A stretch of DNA of 64,000 bases from Arthrobacter sunyaminii. GTDB taxonomy: Bacteria; Actinomycetota; Actinomycetes; Actinomycetales; Micrococcaceae. The DNA is taken from assembly GCF_018866305.1 (NCBI RefSeq), contig NZ_CP076456.1, positions 2,728,001-2,792,000 of the forward strand. The letters run 5' to 3'. Shown piece by piece: positions 61,430-64,000 of this stretch (within the stretch, counting starts at the first letter, position 1; each line of letters opens with the position of its first letter). Below the pieces are notes generated by a model. That model did not search any database, was not told the origin of the DNA, and was given only the letters and a program-made list of their open reading frames with translations. Position numbers and translations under genes: made by a program.

Positions 61430-61897
61430 ATGTCCCTGGATACCAGCAGCACCCCCGTTCGACAGGCAGCCGAGGCCTGGGAGTCCCTCTTCCGGACCCA
61501 AGTGGGAGTGATGCGCCGCCTGCAGCGGGATCCGGCCTTCAAGGAACTGTCCATGCGGGAGTATGACGTCCTGTTCAACCTCACCCGCTGCCCCACCGGC
61601 TGGATCCGCCTCAACGAGCTCAATGAGCACCTGCTGATCAGCCAGCCCAGCCTCAGCCGCATGGTGGAACGGATGGAAGCGAAAGGGCTGGTGCAGCGCA
61701 GGCCTGCCCAGCACGACCAGCGCGGTGTGGAGCTTTCCCTGACGGAGGAAGGGCTTGCCCTGCAGCGGCGGCTGGGCCGGGCACATGTGCGCGGCATCTA
61801 CGAGCTGTTGACGCCGGCACTCACCGAGGCCGAACTGGCGGAGCTAAAGTCACTGACGGACAAGGTGCTGGCCAGCCTGGCGGACAGCGACAGCTAG
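61430..61897 (+). CDS. MarR-family transcriptional regulator
   Basis: A 155-residue MarR protein of normal size. The winged helix-turn-helix runs about 50-100: LNELNEHLLISQPSLSRMVERMEAKG and the wing QHDQRGVELSLTEEG. It lies nine bases after the LLM gene in the same direction and so is probably auto-regulated with it, via the palindrome before that gene. An SDR gene follows 42 bp on. One Cys (CPTG) is present, possibly redox-active. The likely inducer is the LLM substrate or a quinone-like compound; this is inferred. Confidence 0.88.
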   Translation: MSLDTSSTPVRQAAEAWESLFRTQVGVMRRLQRDPAFKELSMREYDVLFNLTRCPTGWIRLNELNEHLLISQPSLSRMVERMEAKGLVQRRPAQHDQRGVELSLTEEGLALQRRLGRAHVRGIYELLTPALTEAELAELKSLTDKVLASLADSDS

Positions 61898-61939
61898 GCA
61901 GCGCTGAAGCACCCCTACCCGAACGGCGGCGGGAGCCAA

Positions 61940-62851
61940 GTGGAGAACTACAGCATCGAGTCCATCCCGGACCTGTCCGGAACCACCGCCGTCGTCACCG
62001 GCGCCAACAGCGGACTGGGCTTGCAGACCTCGCTCGTCCTTGCCGCCAAAGGTGCCCGCGTGGAACTGGCCTGCCGGGACCGGCAGCGCGGTGAGGCTGC
62101 GCAGACGCGGATCCGCACCGAAACCGGAAACAGCGACGTTCATCTGCGGCAACTGGACCTCGCCTCCCTGAAATCCATTCGCCGGTTCGCAGCGGATCAG
62201 GACGGGCCGGTGGACCTGCTGATCAACAACGCCGGGGTCATGGCCACGCCGCACCGGACCACCGCTGACGGATTTGAACTGCAGTTCGGCGTCAACCATC
62301 TGGGCCACTTTGCCCTGACCGGCCTGCTGCTGCCGGCGCTGCGCCAGGCTCCGGCCGCGCGCGTCGTCACCGTTTCCAGCTTGGCCCACCGCGGGGGCCG
62401 GATCGATTTCGAGGACCTCGCTGCGCAGCGCCGGTACCGCCCCTGGGTGCGGTACAACCAGAGCAAGCTGGCCAATCTGCTGTTCACTTTCGAATTCCAG
62501 CGACGGCTCCAAGCACACGGAGAAAAGCTGATCGCGGTCGCGGCCCATCCCGGTTTTACCAACACCAACCTCACCTCCGGCATGAATCACCCGGCCACTC
62601 TGGACATCTTAGGTTCGTTCTTCCGCCTGCTGGGCCAAAGTGGGGCACTCGGAGCGCTGCCTACGCTGTACGCGGCAACTGCCCCAGGGGTCCGGGGCGG
62701 GGAGTTTTACGGCCCGGGTGGTCCGGGCCAACTCCGCGGGCGGCCCGTGCTCGTAACACCGGCTCCGCAGGCCTTGGATCCGAATACGGCACGCCGCCTC
62801 TGGGACGTCAGCACCGAACTCACGGGCGTCCGTTTCCCCGGCCTCGACTAA
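61940..62851 (+). CDS. Short-chain dehydrogenase/reductase (retinol-dehydrogenase-like)
   Basis: A 303-residue NAD(P)-dependent oxidoreductase. TGANSGLG (20-27) binds the cofactor, NNAGVM follows, and the catalytic residues are Ser (in VVTVSSLAH) and the YNQSK pair. The longer C-terminal region with HPGFTNTNL is typical of the group related to protochlorophyllide/retinol dehydrogenases, which in actinobacteria reduce carbonyls of varied substrates. Arg in ACRDRQRGE suggests NADPH. GTG start with GGGAGCC upstream. It is the third gene of the LLM-MarR-SDR group and converges on the MFS gene with only 13 bp between. Confidence 0.88.
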   Translation: MENYSIESIPDLSGTTAVVTGANSGLGLQTSLVLAAKGARVELACRDRQRGEAAQTRIRTETGNSDVHLRQLDLASLKSIRRFAADQDGPVDLLINNAGVMATPHRTTADGFELQFGVNHLGHFALTGLLLPALRQAPAARVVTVSSLAHRGGRIDFEDLAAQRRYRPWVRYNQSKLANLLFTFEFQRRLQAHGEKLIAVAAHPGFTNTNLTSGMNHPATLDILGSFFRLLGQSGALGALPTLYAATAPGVRGGEFYGPGGPGQLRGRPVLVTPAPQALDPNTARRLWDVSTELTGVRFPGLD

Positions 62852-62864
62852 CGCCGTCGAACAT

Positions 62865-64000
62865 CTAGCCGTTTGCGCCCCGGCCCTCCGGCGGTACGGA
62901 GATCCCAGGATCCGCCGCCGTCAGCGGCGGATCAGCGAAGGCGAGCCGCGGCACCAGGAGTAGCAGTCCGGCAGCAATGAACCCGGTCACCGAACACACG
63001 GCCCAAACCACCAGATAGCCCGACAGCGGTGCCGCCGTTTCCGCTCTTTGGGCCCCGCCTGCCAAGGCATCCGCAGCGGCGCTGGCCAGTGCAATGCCGA
63101 ACACGGCAGAGGCGAACGAGCCGCCGATGGTTTTGGTGGTGTTGGTCAGCCCGGTGGCCATGCCCGTGCGGTTGGGCGGGGCTGCTGCGGCGGCGGCCGA
63201 CGGCAGCGCCGCCACGAGTGCCCCCGATCCCAGCCCGGCAACGATCATGTTGGTCAGGGTCTGAGCCAGCGTGTCGTGGAACGGCAGGAACAGCAGGTAA
63301 CCAAATCCCACCAGGGCTGCCGCACCGCAGAGGGTCAGCCGCGGCGTGACGTACCGCGAGACCACCGGGAACAGCAGGGCGCCGATCAGCACGGACAACA
63401 CGTAGGAGCCGATGATGATGGACACATCTCCGGCATCCAGCCCCAGGCCGTAGCCATGCATCTGCCGGTCAGTGCGGGCGAAGGTGGACATGGGAGCCTG
63501 GGCTCCGAGCACCGAGATGCCAAACAGTCCGGCGGTGAGCTGCACCGGCCACATGGCCGGATCCCGCAGCATCCGGAAGTCCACCAGCGGATCCGTGCGG
63601 CCCAGTTCCCAGCGGACAAACGGCACAAACGCCGCCGCTCCTGCCAGCAGGATCCCCCAGACCCACCAGGTGCCCGGGCCGTTGATCCGCAGGAAGCTCA
63701 AACCCGAGGTGAGCAACAGCAGCCCGGAGGCCAGCAGCAGGAAGCCCCTGCCGTCCAGGATGCCGCCGGCCCGCTCAGGAGTTTCCGGAACACCGAACTG
63801 CACGGCGGCAATGCACAGGGTTACGGCCACCGCCGGAATCATGAGCGTCAGCTGCAGCCGTCCGGCAAAGACCTCCACCAGGACACCGGCGGCCAGCGCA
63901 CCGGCAATGACTCCGAACTGCAGGGACCCCACGAGGACACCGGCGGCTTTGCGGGTCAGGGCAGCGCCGCCCGGAGCCGCGGAGGCACGGCTGAAGATCA
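62865..64000 (-). CDS. MFS transporter, C-terminal part (cut by window edge)
   Basis: A major facilitator membrane protein; the open frame runs to the right edge without a start that fits, so the N-terminus lies outside. About 378 residues are visible with some ten hydrophobic helices, including a GVLVGSLQFGVIAGALAAGV helix near the edge and the NRTGMATGLTNTTKTIGGSFASAVFG segment of the drug-proton antiporter 2 (14-helix) group. A GTG at 63932 is in frame but sits inside a helix, and the residues before it continue the same helix pattern. Efflux of a drug or metabolite is likely; the substrate is unknown. Confidence 0.85.
   Translation of the reverse strand, partial: IFSRASAAPGGAALTRKAAGVLVGSLQFGVIAGALAAGVLVEVFAGRLQLTLMIPAVAVTLCIAAVQFGVPETPERAGGILDGRGFLLLASGLLLLTSGLSFLRINGPGTWWVWGILLAGAAAFVPFVRWELGRTDPLVDFRMLRDPAMWPVQLTAGLFGISVLGAQAPMSTFARTDRQMHGYGLGLDAGDVSIIIGSYVLSVLIGALLFPVVSRYVTPRLTLCGAAALVGFGYLLFLPFHDTLAQTLTNMIVAGLGSGALVAALPSAAAAAAPPNRTGMATGLTNTTKTIGGSFASAVFGIALASAAADALAGGAQRAETAAPLSGYLVVWAVCSVTGFIAAGLLLLVPRLAFADPPLTAADPGISVPPEGRGANG

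Overview
This window is a piece of a high-GC actinobacterial chromosome, most likely from the Micrococcaceae (Arthrobacter or a close relative). This is inferred from codon use with G or C in nearly every third position, the rRNA operon layout with no tRNA in the 16S-23S spacer, a leuCD operon divergent from an NdgR/LtbR-type IclR regulator, leaderless-looking or GGAGG-led genes, and the protein families present. No reference was searched, so the genus is a judgement from recognition. Almost all of the window is core chromosome. I see no integrase, transposase, CRISPR array or prophage.

Left part (1-12.6 kb): on the minus strand a murA-plsC-gpsA-ddl run (cell wall and phospholipid), then leuCD (leucine synthesis) divergent from the IclR regulator gene and a small K+ channel gene; thiL, tRNA-Glu and tRNA-Gln, a HAD hydrolase, gltX, a membrane protein and an FAH-family hydrolase. 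Middle (12.6-22 kb): a complete rRNA operon on the minus strand with two recognisable promoters and processing stems, followed upstream by MBL-fold hydrolase, ilvE and leuB. 22-33 kb: a NarL-type two-component pair, a YjbR protein, two separate MacB/FtsX-type ABC systems, metG, and two uncharacterised proteins.

33-42 kb is the branched-chain amino acid core: serA, ilvC, ilvN, ilvB and ilvD, all minus. In front of ilvB lies a 13-codon leader peptide with seven Ile/Val/Leu codons, followed by an intrinsic terminator: a transcription attenuator. With leuCD, leuB and ilvE, the window thus encodes most of the Val/Leu/Ile pathway, spread over several transcripts; a shared palindromic half-site (TGAGACGG) before leuC and ilvB hints at common control.

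42-54 kb: two identical tRNA-Lys genes with duplicated promoters, a MarR regulator divergent from a Bcp peroxiredoxin, tRNA-Leu, a fasciclin lipoprotein, and an oligopeptide ABC transporter locus with two substrate-binding lipoproteins (one Sec-like, one Tat-like), two permeases and one fused double ATPase. 53-64 kb: malate:quinone oxidoreductase, an AcrB-type RND pump unusual for a Gram-positive, two unrecognised envelope proteins, an LLM flavin oxidoreductase with a MarR regulator and an SDR, and an MFS transporter cut by the right edge.

The most interesting signals are regulatory: the ilvB attenuator, the two palindromes before leuC and ilvB, and several unusually long intergenic hairpins. 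I do not see evidence for a wholly new enzyme system; the two unrecognised envelope proteins at 58.3-60.2 kb are the best protein-level candidates for unknown biology.
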